DNA from: Collybiopsis luxurians FD-317 M1
Taxonomy: Eukaryota; Basidiomycota; Agaricomycetes; Agaricales; Omphalotaceae
Length of the DNA stretch: 64,000 nt
Direction: 5' to 3'
Assembly: GCA_000827265.1 (NCBI GenBank)
Contig: KN834756.1
Span: 26,431 to 90,430 of the forward strand
The notes beneath the pieces were generated by a model. It was given only the letters and a program-made list of their open reading frames with translations. It had not been told where the DNA came from and did no database searches. The position numbers and the translations under genes were made by a program. Positions within the stretch are counted from its first letter, which is position 1, and each line of letters opens with the position of its first letter. Shown in pieces: positions 44,638 through 57,350 of the stretch.

Positions 44638-45169
44638 GGTTTCCAATACCAGAGAGCAAATTCTGTGGAAGAGTCTGGCCACAGGGTGAACGTGAACACC
44701 GAAAACAATTTTCCTGAAATCCGGGGATGAAAGTTTGGTGACAGGTGTAAAGGTTTTACGTAACAGTCAAAGGCACTGCGCACAAAAATGGAACACTGCG
44801 GTATTGAATGTTGACCGACAAAGTTATTGCTCTATAAAGTATATAGCTAGCTACCAGCTGTGTATGCATATATGTGTATACTAATAATGGCCTACACTGC
44901 AGAATAGTACAGAAACACATAGAAATGACAACGTTGCAAAGAGCATCGACCATCGAAATTGACCAAATAGCAAAAGCAGAAAAGCAATGGAAGGTGAAGT
45001 TGGTAAGAAACGAATAAGTTAACGAATGATAATAATACAAAAAGCACGTTTGAGGTAGAAAGAAAGTACGATGCCCTTTGAGATGTCTGTAATGGATTAT
45101 TAGGATGGCTCAAGGCCTGCAAGGAATCCACATCAACCAACCGTGAGGTAGTCAAATAAAGATACAGTC
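44638..45169. other. Intergenic between NHX1 and the G-alpha gene
   Basis: This is AT-rich and likely holds the NHX1 promoter and the G-alpha 3' UTR. No gene seen. Confidence 0.5.
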
Positions 45170-47506
45170 CTACATTAGATCCGCCCGGCGTAGATGGTCT
45201 CTCAAAATTGATTCTTCAACTGTAAACCAACATCAGGAAAATTACGATGCGGTATTGAGAACAAATGTACTCACCTGCCCCTAGGGTGGCAGCTGTAGAT
45301 CGGGTATCCTGCGCAGCGACTGATGAATATCCTATAACGACAACTTGACTCGATATGCTTACAATAACAGAAGTAAGATGGACAAAGAAGGAACGCTGTA
45401 CAGGCGAGTACTGTTTAAGTATCTCCCTAAAATGTTGCTGGAAGTCTGGATACACAGATATAAATCCAGACGGGAGCAATGGAAGCAAAACGCTTACATC
45501 GAGTAGCAGTCGAGATGTCGTTTCGTCGATCACCAAAGCTGGGAACCGAATCCCTTATCCTCACACCACGTTGTAGTTTTGCTTGCAATAAATCACACTT
45601 GTTTAGGAACAATATAAGCTGGTGAAAGATCATCAGTTGAGGGCAGAAATAGTGGAGCAGCCATGTCTCAACATACCTGTGTTCTTGATAGCAATTTGCA
45701 AGCGCAGATCGATTTCCACAACAGGAAGCTGTCTTCGAGGCGGTTCACCCGGCGGTCTAGTACAAAGTTCGATCAGTACAAGCGAACAACACGACTTACA
45801 GAGCATGGTGAAACTTGCCTTCTACTAGCTTCTCGTCAAAACAAGATACTAAAATGGAATGAGGTGAGGTTCGGAATCTGTGGCGAAGACAGATTAATGC
45901 TTACTAGGGCTGCAATAGATAATCACGGCAAGTGACGGGATGTATCAGATAAACATGATCGTGACCAATAGATACACCTAGACTCACGCAAGAAAGATGA
46001 TGGCGTTGACTAGGAGCAATGATTTAGATCAGGAAATGAGTCACTGATTGAAAGACTTGCCATCGTCAAAATAGGGCCACCAAGCCGCGCGCTGATTTGG
46101 ATATGAGAAACATCATAGATACGGGAGAAGAAGTGGAGGGCGTACGCTGCTCCGAGTGCCACCAACATCATACAATCTCCACTCCTGTCCAGCAGTGCGG
46201 CCTGATGAAAAACCCACATTGAGCGTTGGAAAAGGGAAGAACGACCCAGGAGAACCTACCATGTTCAAAAATGAACTTGTATTCTTGGACACCAAGGGTT
46301 CGTAACCGTGCACGAATAACATCATCATCCGTCGGTTCATAATTACTGACGGCGATACGTTCCACGTCGTTGAGAAAGCTGATGTCCACGGATCAATGTT
46401 ATGACGCGGCCCTTACCCGAAAGGTGTACTCACAACCCAGCAGAGTCCTCGACTCGCGTTTTGCTGCGACTGAGCATTTCGCGCACTGTAAGATCCTCCC
46501 AAAGTGACTTCATGTCATCTCGACAGCCCGCGATGACTTCGGCAATCTCGTCGTCAATTTCTTGTATCCGCCGAAGGGCCTGAGCGTCCCCGCCTTCTCG
46601 AGCAGCTGCCCTCATTGCACGAATCTTCTCGAATGCAGATTTCCATCCATTGTTTGAGTTGATGCAAAACTCCTTCAAAGCCCTACGCTGGGGCTGCTCT
46701 TCATCATCAAATGGTGCTGCAGTTGTGACGGGAGTGGACTGAGGATCAAGAGCAGTTGCCCCGAAGCGTCGTTCTAGGTCATCCTGAATTCGGCGAAGGG
46801 GACCTAATCTAAGTTTAAGCAGACGATGTTTTTCCTTGAATTTTAACCGGGGCTTTGATGAAGAGGATTGAACGTCGTCTGAAGACTCGTCACTGCTGCC
46901 TACGTATTCAGGTGGAGATGTGGCTGCTGCCATTTCCTTATTGAGGACTTCAAGAATCTGATTGACCTAGAAAAATGCCGTCAAGCACAGGAATATTTGG
47001 AAGGGAAACAGTTGCTCACATTCCGAACGAGGTTGAGGAACACAACAGCTCTCCAGTTATTTCGCTCGGCCAGCCATTCTCGTTTGGCATAGGTTAGCTG
47101 GAAACTGAGAAGGCCAAAGAGTCGGCAATAGTGTCTAATAAGCGAATGAATTTCGGAAATTACTTCTTCAGGGTAGCGGTCTTTCCGCTCTCGCTCTGTC
47201 CTGCACGCAGAGATTCGTCACCGGGGTCCAACAGAGACTGGCTGTGACGATACACACCTAGTAGCAGCAGCTTCACAGGCCGTTTCTTCTTTCTTTCTGC
47301 GTCCTTTTCCCTCTTTAATTGTTCATCGATCTCATTACTTTGAAAGATGCACGAGGTAAGGTCAAAGCGAACTATACAGCGTCAACGACGAACCTAATCC
47401 TGACAGCCTCAGCCTCAGCGATTTCCCTCTCTGCTCGTTCCTCAGGGGTCTCGTTGGGCGGAGGGGCAAGAGCGAGCGCCAAAGGGTCGACGTCTGTGGC
47501 ACTCAT
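45170..47506 (-). CDS. Divergent G-protein alpha subunit, 492 aa, 16 exons
   Basis: Exons: 47506-47394, 47337-47258, 47200-47164, 47104-47020, 46966-46434, 46378-46260, 46201-46146, 46091-46061, 46009-45988, 45909-45905, 45848-45819, 45756-45677, 45618-45498, 45445-45363, 45308-45275 and 45219-45170; the sum is 493 codons exactly. Exon 10 is 5 nt. Introns after exons 8 and 11 start with GC. The P-loop is GQSESGKT (65-72), switch I contains ARLRTLGVQEY, switch II DVGGTRS (about 334-340) and the guanine motif FLNKCD (about 402-406). Thr replaces the usual switch II Gln. An N-terminal acidic extension replaces the myristoylated MGxxxS start. The helical domain carries a ~90-residue charged insert, and the C-terminus (LRRADLM) lacks the usual Cys. 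A GTP-binding signalling role is likely, but coupling to receptors is doubtful. Confidence 0.93.
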
Positions 47507-50500
47507 CAGAGAGCGAAAGACGGAAAGTGTTGAAACAAATTTTTCAAATCATTATTAGTCCCAGTGTATCACGCAGAAAAATTGAATAGCTCGACAACTT
47601 TCTCAGGCACCGGATAAGTCATCCTTACAAGCGCCCGTTGCCGCTCCGGTATTCAAAAAATGCCGTTAAATAATAAATGGCAATCTGAATGAATGATCTT
47701 GCTGTTCATTCAATATACTGCTACGAAGATCGCACAGGTCATCCTTTGATCACTTGCTTTTTACTTCGGTCAATCATGTCTATGTGAAACACCAACAATT
47801 TCCAGGTTATTTCCTGTTAAATCGGCCCATGCCCTAAAAGCAAGCATCAGTCTCTGTGAACAGCTCACATGCATAAAGTAATACGCTATTATATAGTAAA
47901 TATATGCGCCATAATTCGGTGGCGTTATCCGGTAGAGACAACACGGTGACTGTCTACTCTACATACAGTACCACTAAATTCCGCCTCGGGCATGGTTGCG
48001 GGGCCGCCTTTTCTTGGCTCTTCCCGCACACGAGTGAAAAAGTAGTAATAAGAATCCCACCTTCCGCAAAAAAAGGGCGGCGGCGGTGGCAGTACAAGAC
48101 TTGTCGTCCTGTAAGTACGGACAGTACGGGCGTTGACAAAGAGTCTGTACCTCTATCCACGCCGGATGGAGTTATACGTATCTCGTTGGCAGCCTCCCTT
48201 CCAGACCTCGTAAGTATTTCTTTACAACGAGGTTACCGGACATTAAGACAACCTCATTCGTCCAGCTGTCCTTGTCCGTCCAGGACGCCGGTCGAACGAC
48301 ATACATAGTCTGAAGAACTCAATCTGACATGCTTCTTACTCGAGGCCCGCCGGAATCCGGAATGTAAAGGATCAAAGGACTTCTTTTAGGAGGTGTACGA
48401 AGGGATTTTATTTAGGAGAGTGGCTGGAGCAGTAATCATTTGGCACCGAACAATCAGCGAAATCTGAAGCTCTAGCCCCACCTCTAGATTCATCTGTGGA
48501 AATGCTAGCTCACACTCTCGGCTCTTACCATTGGTTCACGTATGAGAAACTCCGTGAAAGCTCCTACTAGATTCTCAATTGCATCCAAGTCTCTCAAATT
48601 GCATCGCGACACCCGACCAGGGCCGGGGGACCTGAGCCACTGAGAAGGAGGAGATACATAAACCAAACTCAGATCCCCCTCCTTCGTCCACACTATCTCC
48701 GGACCTGAATCCGAAGCTCAAATGAGTTTCAGACTTTCAGTAAGTGACGATTAGCGGTTAGTGGTGGCCCACGCATTTGGAGTGCAGCGTAAGCGGCAAG
48801 GTATCCCAGCACACGTACCCGCTGACTGAAATGCATATGTATATTCCACGGCCAGTACAGGACACTGTTCGGATACAGACAACGAGGACGGGGAGCTTTG
48901 TATCATTCTATGCGGGAGGGAGACTATTCGGATACAGAATATGTATCCGGGAGCTTTGAATTATTTTTTCATGCGTGAAGACAATGCTTTCCCTTGTTCT
49001 CAATTTTGTTCTGTTTTCAGTAATATAGCCTCAGATGACTTTGTAAGATTGCAAAAGCTCATCAGTGACGTTGTTGAAACTTGAATGGCGGGAAAATTGG
49101 TATCTGTCATGAACGATAACTTCAGGAATCGATACCTTGTCTAAATATATCCGGCATAAACGTCGACGGATAAGTAAAATGATCTCATTTCACTAACAAC
49201 CCACCCAGAGTGTTGAAATCTGTCGGTCTTTCAGAACGCCACAATCAACTTAAAGCAGTACTTTGCAAAATTTAGAAAGGTCGAATGCCCTGGACTCTAA
49301 AAAATCCTCCGGATATGAGAAAAAATAGAGAGTGAAAAAAACACGGGCGCACGATCTTACTATCTTGGTCTTTCCTCAATCCGAGGGATTCTCGACGTCG
49401 AACACTGATCGTCACGATTATCCGACGATATATGCAGAAATGAAATATCCGTCTATGATCGTTCGCGCACTAAAGAAACGCCGGAGATACTCACTTGGGT
49501 AGATGCTGGTCGTTCCTCGGACCGAATACATACTCATTCGTTAACAATCGTCATCAGCCGTTGAATGATGGGAAGATGGTAGTCGAAGATTTGGTCGTCT
49601 TGTACCCAGATTCACAATCAAGGGAAATCAATTTCATCGCCAACGGCCAGTGGATCCTTGGTGAATCGATAGGACTCAGGCCAACACAGCAGTCCTGGAT
49701 GACACTATCCTGACCAGTGGCAGCCTTCTAGCTCAATGCTTAACTTGCTGTTTGAAAGATTCTGTGCCTGGAATTTTCAACTTGGCATGCGCATTCAATC
49801 ATTGAGCCACTGACACAACCTTAAGGCAAAAATCACAGTGTAAGGTTTAACGTATGTAGAGGATTCTTTGGTCGAGTTTGGTCCTTGGTTCCGGAGGCTT
49901 TTGAAATTGAATAATCTGCCAACTAAAAGAAGTGAAATGCTAACACACTTACTGACAGCTTCTGGCAGCCACAGCACTCTGCATGGCCACCACAAGCTAT
50001 CGGATTTGAGAGTAGTATAGTAGCTCTTGAAGTTAAAAACCGCCGGAAGGAACTAGATATTGACACACTGAAGAAGTTTTGGTTGATCGCGTACGAACGA
50101 TTGTTACACCCGCCTTGAGCAAACCGCAGGGTCCTTTGGCAGATGGTGAGTCGGTAAAAATGCAATCTGAAGATTTTCCGCACCTGCCGTATATGCGCAA
50201 GTAAATTCTTAGTTCGAAAAACTAGACAAGACCGCCGGCACAGTAGGGGCATTTATGGCACCTGGTCGCCGCCACGCTCCAAATCATACTTCTTCATTCC
50301 CGGGGACCTAGATAGATACTCATACAATACTGGACCACGAGTTTAAGCGGCAACGTGGGTCTGAAACGACGCCAGCGAGTGAATATTTTTTACTGATACA
50401 AAGCTAAAGAAAGTGTGAGCTGGTAGACTCTGAACGAGCACTGCACCATTGAAGCTATTTTCCCGCCCCCACTCTATCCCCGCAAAAAACGGACACGGCC

Positions 50501-50659
50501 TAAAAATCGAACATGGTACTGAATTGAAGAACTTTGAAGGCGTACAAAACAAAGGAAGCCCATGTTCTTTACGACAAGATTGACGTTCTGTTAGCAAGTA
50601 CAGAAGTACAGAACTAATACCTTCTAGCGGCCGTTAGCAGTTCAACGTACAGGAAGAAT
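47507..50659. other. Gene-poor 3.15 kb
   Basis: No gene could be supported. Open frames near 47904-48308 (+), 48505-48693 (-), 49495-49713 (+) and 49923-50252 (-) lack ATG support, domains or splice continuity. The G-alpha promoter lies at the left end. Unrecognised transposon debris is possible. Confidence 0.45.
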
Positions 50660-52337
50660 TTATTCCTCGGATTCTATTTTTCCCTCTTCGTCTTCTTCGA
50701 GTATATTTCCCAAGCTTGGTTCTCCCATGCCTGCCTCTCTCATTATCCATGTCACACGCCTGATTTGGTTGGTTTCATCCTCATCATCTTCGCTGTCGTT
50801 CCCTTCATTGACTTCATCAATCTCGTCAAGGCCATTCTCCGAATCGATCTCGTTCTCGCCATCATCATCCTCATCCACGAAAATAGCCTCCTTTAAATTC
50901 GGGGATCCCGCCGTTACCTTCTCTACCCAAGCGCAGAGAGGACACTCATCTGCTGGCCCCGATTTGGCTTCAGTCGAGCGTCCCACAGGTTGATGCAGAT
51001 GAACATGATCTCGAAGCAACGCGCGCGGAAGCACTGGCTGCAGCGACAGAGAAGAATATCGCACTTTGAGCCACTCAAGCTCGCGTAGCGGCCAATCTGC
51101 AATAAATGCAGAAGGCGGAGGAGAATTGAGCTGCAGATACCACCTCAATCCCGCCTTCTTCAAGTTGGCTAATTTTGTGAGTACCCCAAATACGTCTTTG
51201 TCCGCAAGTGAATACGACAAGCCGAGCGTAAGATGCTCGACGTTATATAGGTAAGGGGTAAAGGAACGTAGGACACCAGGGGTGATTGAACCGCAATTAT
51301 TCTGTTATGAAAACAATGTCATGAGAAATGAGACCGAAATGAAATGTCACTTATGGTTCGTATTAAATCTAAATAGCACCCACAATGAAATGAAGCTCTA
51401 ACAGGTCGTGCTGAAGGCGATATAGCCAACCTTCTTTGGCATCTGTCCGAGTCTCTGTCTTTGCATCGTTACTTTCATCGGTTGAGCCCACAAGCCGTTG
51501 CAACAGAACCCGTGTCGGGTTCTCCAGAGTCAGTTTCCGGAGCCTCAAGCCTCTTTTGGACCCAATCCGAGTCAACAAACCAACCTTGTCCGCGTCGTCA
51601 AAAGCGAACTGGTTCAAATGTAGTTCATGTAAACAGGATTCGAGGTCTTCAGATTTTTCATATGACTCTGCTAATTCCGATAAAACTCTTAGACTCTTAG
51701 TGAAGGTCTCTGGATGGCACTGCTCCGGGGTGAAACGCAAACTTTGCAGCCTCACCTCCGATCCAGAAGTCAAGAGACGGATAGCGTCTGCCAAAAGATC
51801 TGGTAGACGATTACTTGTCAGTCCAGGCGGCAAGGTAGATAGATGTCCGGTGACGTGCAGATGCTGTACGTAGGTATGTATCGGGTTTAAACTTCTGTGG
51901 AGCAAGACGGATAGAAAAGGATGTGGCTCCTACTATACATATCAGTATGTTGTATTCAAAGAATTGGGTACATTTACATGAGGAAGGCCGTAATCCTTCT
52001 CATCATCCTGGCCAACGCCACCAATATCGTAGGCGAGTTCCCCGTTCCAGGCTTTCCAGCTAGAGCCGCTTGCGTCTGACTCTGACTGATGAAAGCGACT
52101 TGCAAAATTGATATTTCCGATATTAGGGTACCTAAAGTGCAGTCTCACAGACCGATAAAGTACTTTGCCGGCCGCCCTGTTGAGCTCGCGATTCGCAAGT
52201 GAGCAGTTGAAAAGCGCGTTCAATTCGCTCGAGTCGATGTCTTTATTCAAGCTTTGGGTTTGAATACGCGGACGACAAGCATATGGAAGGGGTAGATGCT
52301 CCAGGATAAGGACGAAAACGTCGAACGGGAGGGACAT
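50660..52337 (-). CDS. F-box/LRR-like protein with acidic tail, 515 aa
   Basis: Exons 52337-51978, 51929-51384 and 51301-50660, with introns of 48 and 82 nt, all phase 0. The N-terminus MSLPFDVFVLILEHLPL is a minimal F-box-like motif, followed by NCSLANRELNRAAGKVLYRS. The body is leucine-rich with HLTLGL-type patterns. A Cys motif ADECPLCAWVEKV lies near residue 430. The last ~70 residues are strongly acidic (DEDDDGENEIDSENG and more). This differs from the intronless F-box genes at 6-13 kb and belongs to another subfamily. An SCF adaptor role is a family inference. Confidence 0.8.
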
Positions 52338-52721
52338 GTGTGGGTGTTGGATGCAGACGTAGGCGCTGCTTTAGACGCTCAAGTTGGGCGTGGTTGTGGC
52401 GTGGCTAAAATCGGAAACTCGCGTTAATTAGCTATAGGGGTTCTCCTAAGGAGGACCTCGAATCTCCTTTCAGGTTCAGCAGCTAAAAGGCAGTGGTAGA
52501 TACAGCTTTAACCTTCTCTAGTTTTAAGAGATATAAGTTGTACACAATACACGGAAGAAATACAAAGCAGTGCTATCCATATCTTTCAAAAAGCCACAAT
52601 GTTACGGCAGGTACACCTTCAAAGACATGTTCGTACATATTTACATACCAATGTCACTCGTTCTGCAGCGAAAATGGGCGGAGTATTTCTGGCCACGAAA
52701 TGATCGGACTACTTAGTCCAA
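52338..52721. other. Intergenic
   Basis: This short region lies between two reverse-strand genes. It holds the F-box gene's promoter and the neighbour's 3' UTR. No other feature was seen. Confidence 0.5.
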
Positions 52722-54959
52722 TCACCCGATCATCATCATCGCCGCAAACGGATTTTCTAATAAAAGGGTAGTCAGCAAAAAGCTGCAGCACTAGGAATTA
52801 CAAATGGACACTCACTGCTCCCCCAATTCGTTGGAACAGAATGCTTAGGCTGTGATGAATGATCAGAGCTGTCGCCCTCCGTCGTCTCCGTCGTTTCTGT
52901 AAAGGAACGTGGCATTGAAGAGGGAGGCGGGCCAGGCGGAGGGGGATATTGTTTCGAATCCCCTGCAGGTGTAGGCTGAGGGTCTGGAGGAAGCTCTTGG
53001 TCCACATTGAACGAGCCGACTGAAGGCGACGAAGGAGTAGAAATGGATGACCTTGATCGCTTCATTCCATTCCCACTTGAATTCGGAGAGAGTGTGAAAG
53101 AACTCGAGCTATCCAAGTGCGGAACATGAATAGATGACCTTGACCGTCTATGCGGTAATGGGGTTCTGGATGGAGAGCGTCGAGTTGACGGAGCATATTC
53201 TGAATAAGAGGAGGAAGAGGGTACGTATAAGGAGGCGGAGGGATTTGACACATCCGACACTTGGAATGATGGTACTGAGGGTTCCGGCATCCTCATGGAA
53301 GGTGTTCTCGCCATTGACTCTGAAGTAGAAGGTGTCGTCTCCGGAGGTTGTCCTGACGGAGGAGGCCCCGGCGGGGGAGGATACTGTGGAGATGTGGTTG
53401 GCGAAAGAGCTGTGGATGAAGTTGAAAGCCGAAGACCCTCCATCCGCTCCGCGAGAGTCCCTGAGGATACATGTGTAGTATTCGACGTTTCTCCGTACCC
53501 TGGTGGAAGATCTCCTACCACAAGATCAGGAATTTCAGATTGGGGGTCATTTCCGCTGGCAATCCTGAGGAATACCTCCTGCCGATACGTGTCCAATGCC
53601 TTGTTACATTCTGCCAGTACTTCGCTGGCTTCGACAAGATCTGCACCCGCCAGTTGGGCTCGCTGACGGGCAGCGCGGAGTTGAGCCCTGAGCTATTGAT
53701 TCGCTAAGCCTACGGAGCATGGGTACGCTAAAAAAATATCGAACTTACTCTCCCATGCGCGGCTGCAAGTTCTGTCCGATTATTCTGAATCTTGTCTATT
53801 TAAGAGTGCAATCAGCGTCATTTCCGAAGTGAGAAGGTAAAAAAGCTTTACGATGGGCTCGGATGTCGGAAAATATATTATCGAAGAATACGTCTCCAAT
53901 TAGAGAACTGTGAATTCTCGTGTCAATACCGCGGATTCGGAGCTTAACCTGATAATCAGATTCAAAACTGACATGTCATGTACGCGTAACGATCCAATAG
54001 GCTGAACGTCACTCGAAGTACGTTGAGCTTGATTAAGAAGCATTTCAGCTTTCGCTGTGAACACGGCAGCATTTGCTAGAGCATCACGCTCCATCATATC
54101 TGAAAGACTGAACAAAGTTAGTCGGTGTGTACAAGTACGATGCGGTACGACGCCGAAAATATTCACCTACCACCGCCGTAAACATCCCACGTTGAATATC
54201 CCAATGCATCGTCCATTTTCTGCAAAGCCATCCCGAGCATCTGGTCTGCTTGTGCAAGAAGGTTGACTGATTGAGAATGAGAGTTTAAAATCGCTTGTAT
54301 ACGGTCATACGTGGCTTGCGCTGCAGCCAATTCTTGTTCAAGGGCATCGTCCTGAGGGAATTCCATTGTGGGACCGTCAAATACTTGATGATACAAGTTC
54401 GATATCTCCCTCTTTGTTTGCTCCAGCTGCTGTGACTTCTGTTCGAGATCAGCTTTCTAGAAACATTGCCGTTAATTCTAAAGATTGGCAAGGATAGTAC
54501 GCAGTACGAACAACTTTCTTTGCTTCTTGGATCATGTTATCCAGCATTGTTTGCTTTCCTCGTTCACGCATTTCATTTTCTAAAGCTTCCACGTATTCCC
54601 TGGAAGCGATTACTACGCTTCACCACCCAGACTTACTGTGAACCAGCTTACCTTTCTTCCTTCTCCTTTTTAGCCTCATACTTCTCAACCCCTGATTTAC
54701 CCTTTAACCTTGCTGCCAGCCTCCGGGTAGTCGAATCTCTCAACTCCTCATGTTCCTTCCGCTCTTTCTTGGTCTTTTCGCCTAGTTGCTTCACCGCTTG
54801 CTTGACTTTTTTCAGCTCCGCCTCTAGATCTCGTAGATAGCTGGTTTGTTGTGCAAGCGCTGAAGGCGCGTATTGGAGCGAGTTGAGCGTTTGCAGAAGA
54901 GATTGGTGATAAGGGGCAGTAGAACGTATTTGAGACGAAGTAGATGTCGAAGTGGCCAT
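52722..54959 (-). CDS. Coiled-coil protein with proline-rich disordered tail, about 607 aa
   Basis: Exons 54959-54652, 54599-54512, 54456-54171, 54099-53973, 53907-53852, 53795-53749, 53692-52816 and 52756-52722; the total is divisible by three. Exon 4 may instead end at 53949, which also keeps frame but leaves a 41-nt intron. The N-terminal ~120 residues form a long coiled coil (LRDLEAELKKVKQAVKQLGE onwards). A central helical part includes GYSTWDVYGGG and NIFSDIRAHHK. The C-terminal 250 residues are Ser/Pro-rich with two PPPPGPPPS motifs, possible SH3 or profilin ligands, ending NPFAAMMMIG. I do not recognise a named family. The layout suggests a cytosolic scaffold (inference). Confidence 0.8.
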
Positions 54960-55588
54960 GATTAGCCTATATAGTCAAATTGAGGAGAAAAATTTTGGAA
55001 AAAGCTCAAGGCGGCGGCTCCTTATATTGTATCTGAGAACAAAGAAAGCTGTTCATTATTGTGGTTCGCAAAACACCGCATGGCCTGAAAGCGCCCATAG
55101 AGCGCCCATCAAAGGCTGTGTGGCGTCGGGGATTTTCTTCAACTTGCTGTTTGACTGCGTTCAAGTCATGAATTTCAAGTGCCCCCGGTCAACCAAATAT
55201 TGCAACGCTATTTAGTTAGGTAAACTCTTTGTAACTTTGCTTCTCTAGCCCCAGCAGGCGCTGCCTCGAAGAGTCCCGGATACTTGTGGGATACTTTGCT
55301 ATAAGGTTACTTAGTACTGATACTTAGAATCCCGACGCCAAGACGCTGAAGCCGACGGCCACGCACGTGAAAAAAATGCTAGTTTATTCAAGTTACCACT
55401 GGCAAGAATGGAATCTTGACTAATGGCCTTTGTCTTAGTGGGAGGTCTGAATCAGTAGCTATTCCCTCACCGTCCGCACCAACTGTAAGCCGGGCCAGAA
55501 ACTAGCGGAAGCGAATTGCGCTCAGGTTGTTTCCAGCTCTTTCTTACGCCAAATCGCCTTTCAAGTAGGCACAATCGAGCATGTGAGG
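54960..55588. other. Divergent intergenic region
   Basis: This separates the coiled-coil gene (-) from methyltransferase 1 (+). No gene seen. Confidence 0.5.
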
Positions 55589-55676
55589 GATTCAGTTTGC
55601 AGATGGTTCGGCAGATATCATCATTCCCTGGTTCTGTATAAATAGTTCTAGCCGGAGTCTGAACCTATCACTTCCC
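55589..55676 (+). promoter_or_regulatory. Shared promoter block of methyltransferase 1
   Basis: TTTGCAGATGG, then ATCATTCCCTGG-like sequence, then TATAAATA at 55637-55644, 33 bp before the ATG. The same order of parts precedes methyltransferases 2 and 3. Confidence 0.75.
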
Positions 55677-56636
55677 ATGAGTACCATCGGTCATAATCAA
55701 CTACGATATTATGCGTCAAGGCAGTATCTCTTACCCGCTGATGAGCCGGAAACTTCAAGGTCGGTCTACGAAACACAGCTTTCAGTTAGAAAGGCTAATT
55801 CCACCCAAGACTGAACATACAGCACCGGGTCTTAACCAAGGCGTTTGAGAATCAGCTATCACTGGCTCCGTTGGACTTACAAACCAATGACCGTACGCTC
55901 GAAAGCGGAGCTGGAACTGGTATGATCTCTTACCTCTAGGCTACACTCGATACTCAAATAACAACATTCAGGCATCTGGGCCCTCGAGTTTTCCGAGCAG
56001 AGCAAGAAAGAAGGTATTGAGCTGGATATCGAATGCATCGATATCTCCAATAAACAGTTTCCCCATACCCACCCTGCCAACGTTCATTTCTCCGTACATT
56101 CTGTGGTAGAATTGCCAGCAGATTGGAGCGGGACATTCTCATACGCACACCAACGGCTTCTAATATTGGCAATGAACGGCTCTCGCTGGCGTCAAGCCGT
56201 CGGCGAGCTATTTAGAGTACTATCGCCTGGAGGATGGGTTGAGCTGCTCGAACCCGAGGTAAAGCAACTTAACTTTGACGTTGGTCCATGTTCAAAGAAG
56301 TTGAAATCCTTAATCCTCTCAATGTTTATGGAGAATGGGATCATCGATAATCTGGGTGTATATCTTCCATCTATTCTGGAGGAAGCTGGTTTTGTAAATG
56401 TCCGGTGCGAGACTCGACATATGTCAATCGGAAAGTCGGGCGATAGTGGCTATCTTAGCGAGGAATGGCGGGATCTTTGGAAAGGCATTAAACAACCATT
56501 ACTGGATAGCGGAGGCTATGGGTTAGTGCAAACAGGAGAAGAGTTTGAGGAAATCTTGGAGGGAGCAACGTTAGAGTGGGATAACTCGAATGAAGCGGGC
56601 TGCACGTACCACACAATATTAGCTAGGAAGCCTTGA
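55677..56636 (+). CDS. SAM-dependent methyltransferase 1 (LaeA-like), 285 aa
   Basis: Exons 55677-55759, 55810-55919 and 55972-56636 (83, 110 and 665 nt), the same lengths as in both intact paralogues. The start MSTIGHNQLRYYASRQYLLP is fixed by the promoter and by alignment. SAM-binding motif I reads LESGAGTGIWALE (about 58-69), and ELFRVLSPGGWVELLE (about 145-160) is the motif III strand region. This class I fold resembles fungal LaeA/TRM9-like methyltransferases of the Methyltransf_23/25 groups. The substrate is unknown. It is the first of a tandem array, followed by a secreted-protein gene. Confidence 0.88.
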
Positions 56637-57278
56637 TCCTTTCATATACATTTTTGCTTTTTTGGCACGCGAATGCATTACCGCAAATCCGTAAAAGAGT
56701 GACCTTCGTCTCTTCGGATTGTATCCACAGAATGTATTGTTTCTCCACGTACGTTTGGAGATGTAAAAAAGTTGATCGCCGAGACGTTCAAGTTGAGTGA
56801 TAATAAAGTCGTCTAAGATTTTTGAGGATAAAAACGCAGGTCTGATGGGGTAACCTTGGGTGATGATGACGGCAGGAGGAGCTATTGTCAATCAGGAGGA
56901 CAACTGATATTCGAAAGTGTCCGACTCGAGGCCTGCTGCTCAGTCCCAACAACGATCACGCCGGTCAAAGCGTCTGCTCACTAACTGCCACGTGCGCATT
57001 CGGCAACCGAATCACCGATGCCGTTCGTCTTTCAGAACTTCTTTGAACCTTTCGATCTTTCCGGAAGCCAAATATAGGGCAGAGGATCAGACGGGCCCTC
57101 CGCCAATCATTCATTATAGACGCCAACATTCCTTGAGAGCTGGGTCAATGAGTATCGGAGAACGTCCTCAACGGTGCATTTATTTTCTGGCACCACGATG
57201 TCATACAAGCTATTACCAGTCCCGCGCTTCTCAAGGGATTAACACCATCTTCGAGGGATCGTGACCATCGAAATCGAG
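56637..57278. other. Intergenic
   Basis: This lies between methyltransferase 1 and the secreted-protein gene. No gene seen. Confidence 0.5.
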
Positions 57279-57285
57279 TATAAAA
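57279..57285 (+). promoter_or_regulatory. TATA box of the secreted-protein gene
   Basis: TATAAAA lies 66 bp before the ATG at 57351. Position and sequence fit a strong RNA polymerase II promoter. Confidence 0.6.
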
Positions 57286-57350
57286 GCCTGAGCGATAAAA
57301 CTCATTTTGCCTCACTACCGACTCCATTTGATTCTTTCCTCATCATCATC

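Noticed and set aside
47904..48308. A 134-residue plus-strand open frame
   Set aside because: No domain, no promoter and no splice continuity; composition does not look coding.
49495..49713. A 72-residue frame with a plausible-looking protein (DGKMVVEDLVVLYPDSQ)
   Set aside because: It lacks an ATG and I could not find adjoining exons or a family. It may be a relic, but I cannot support it.
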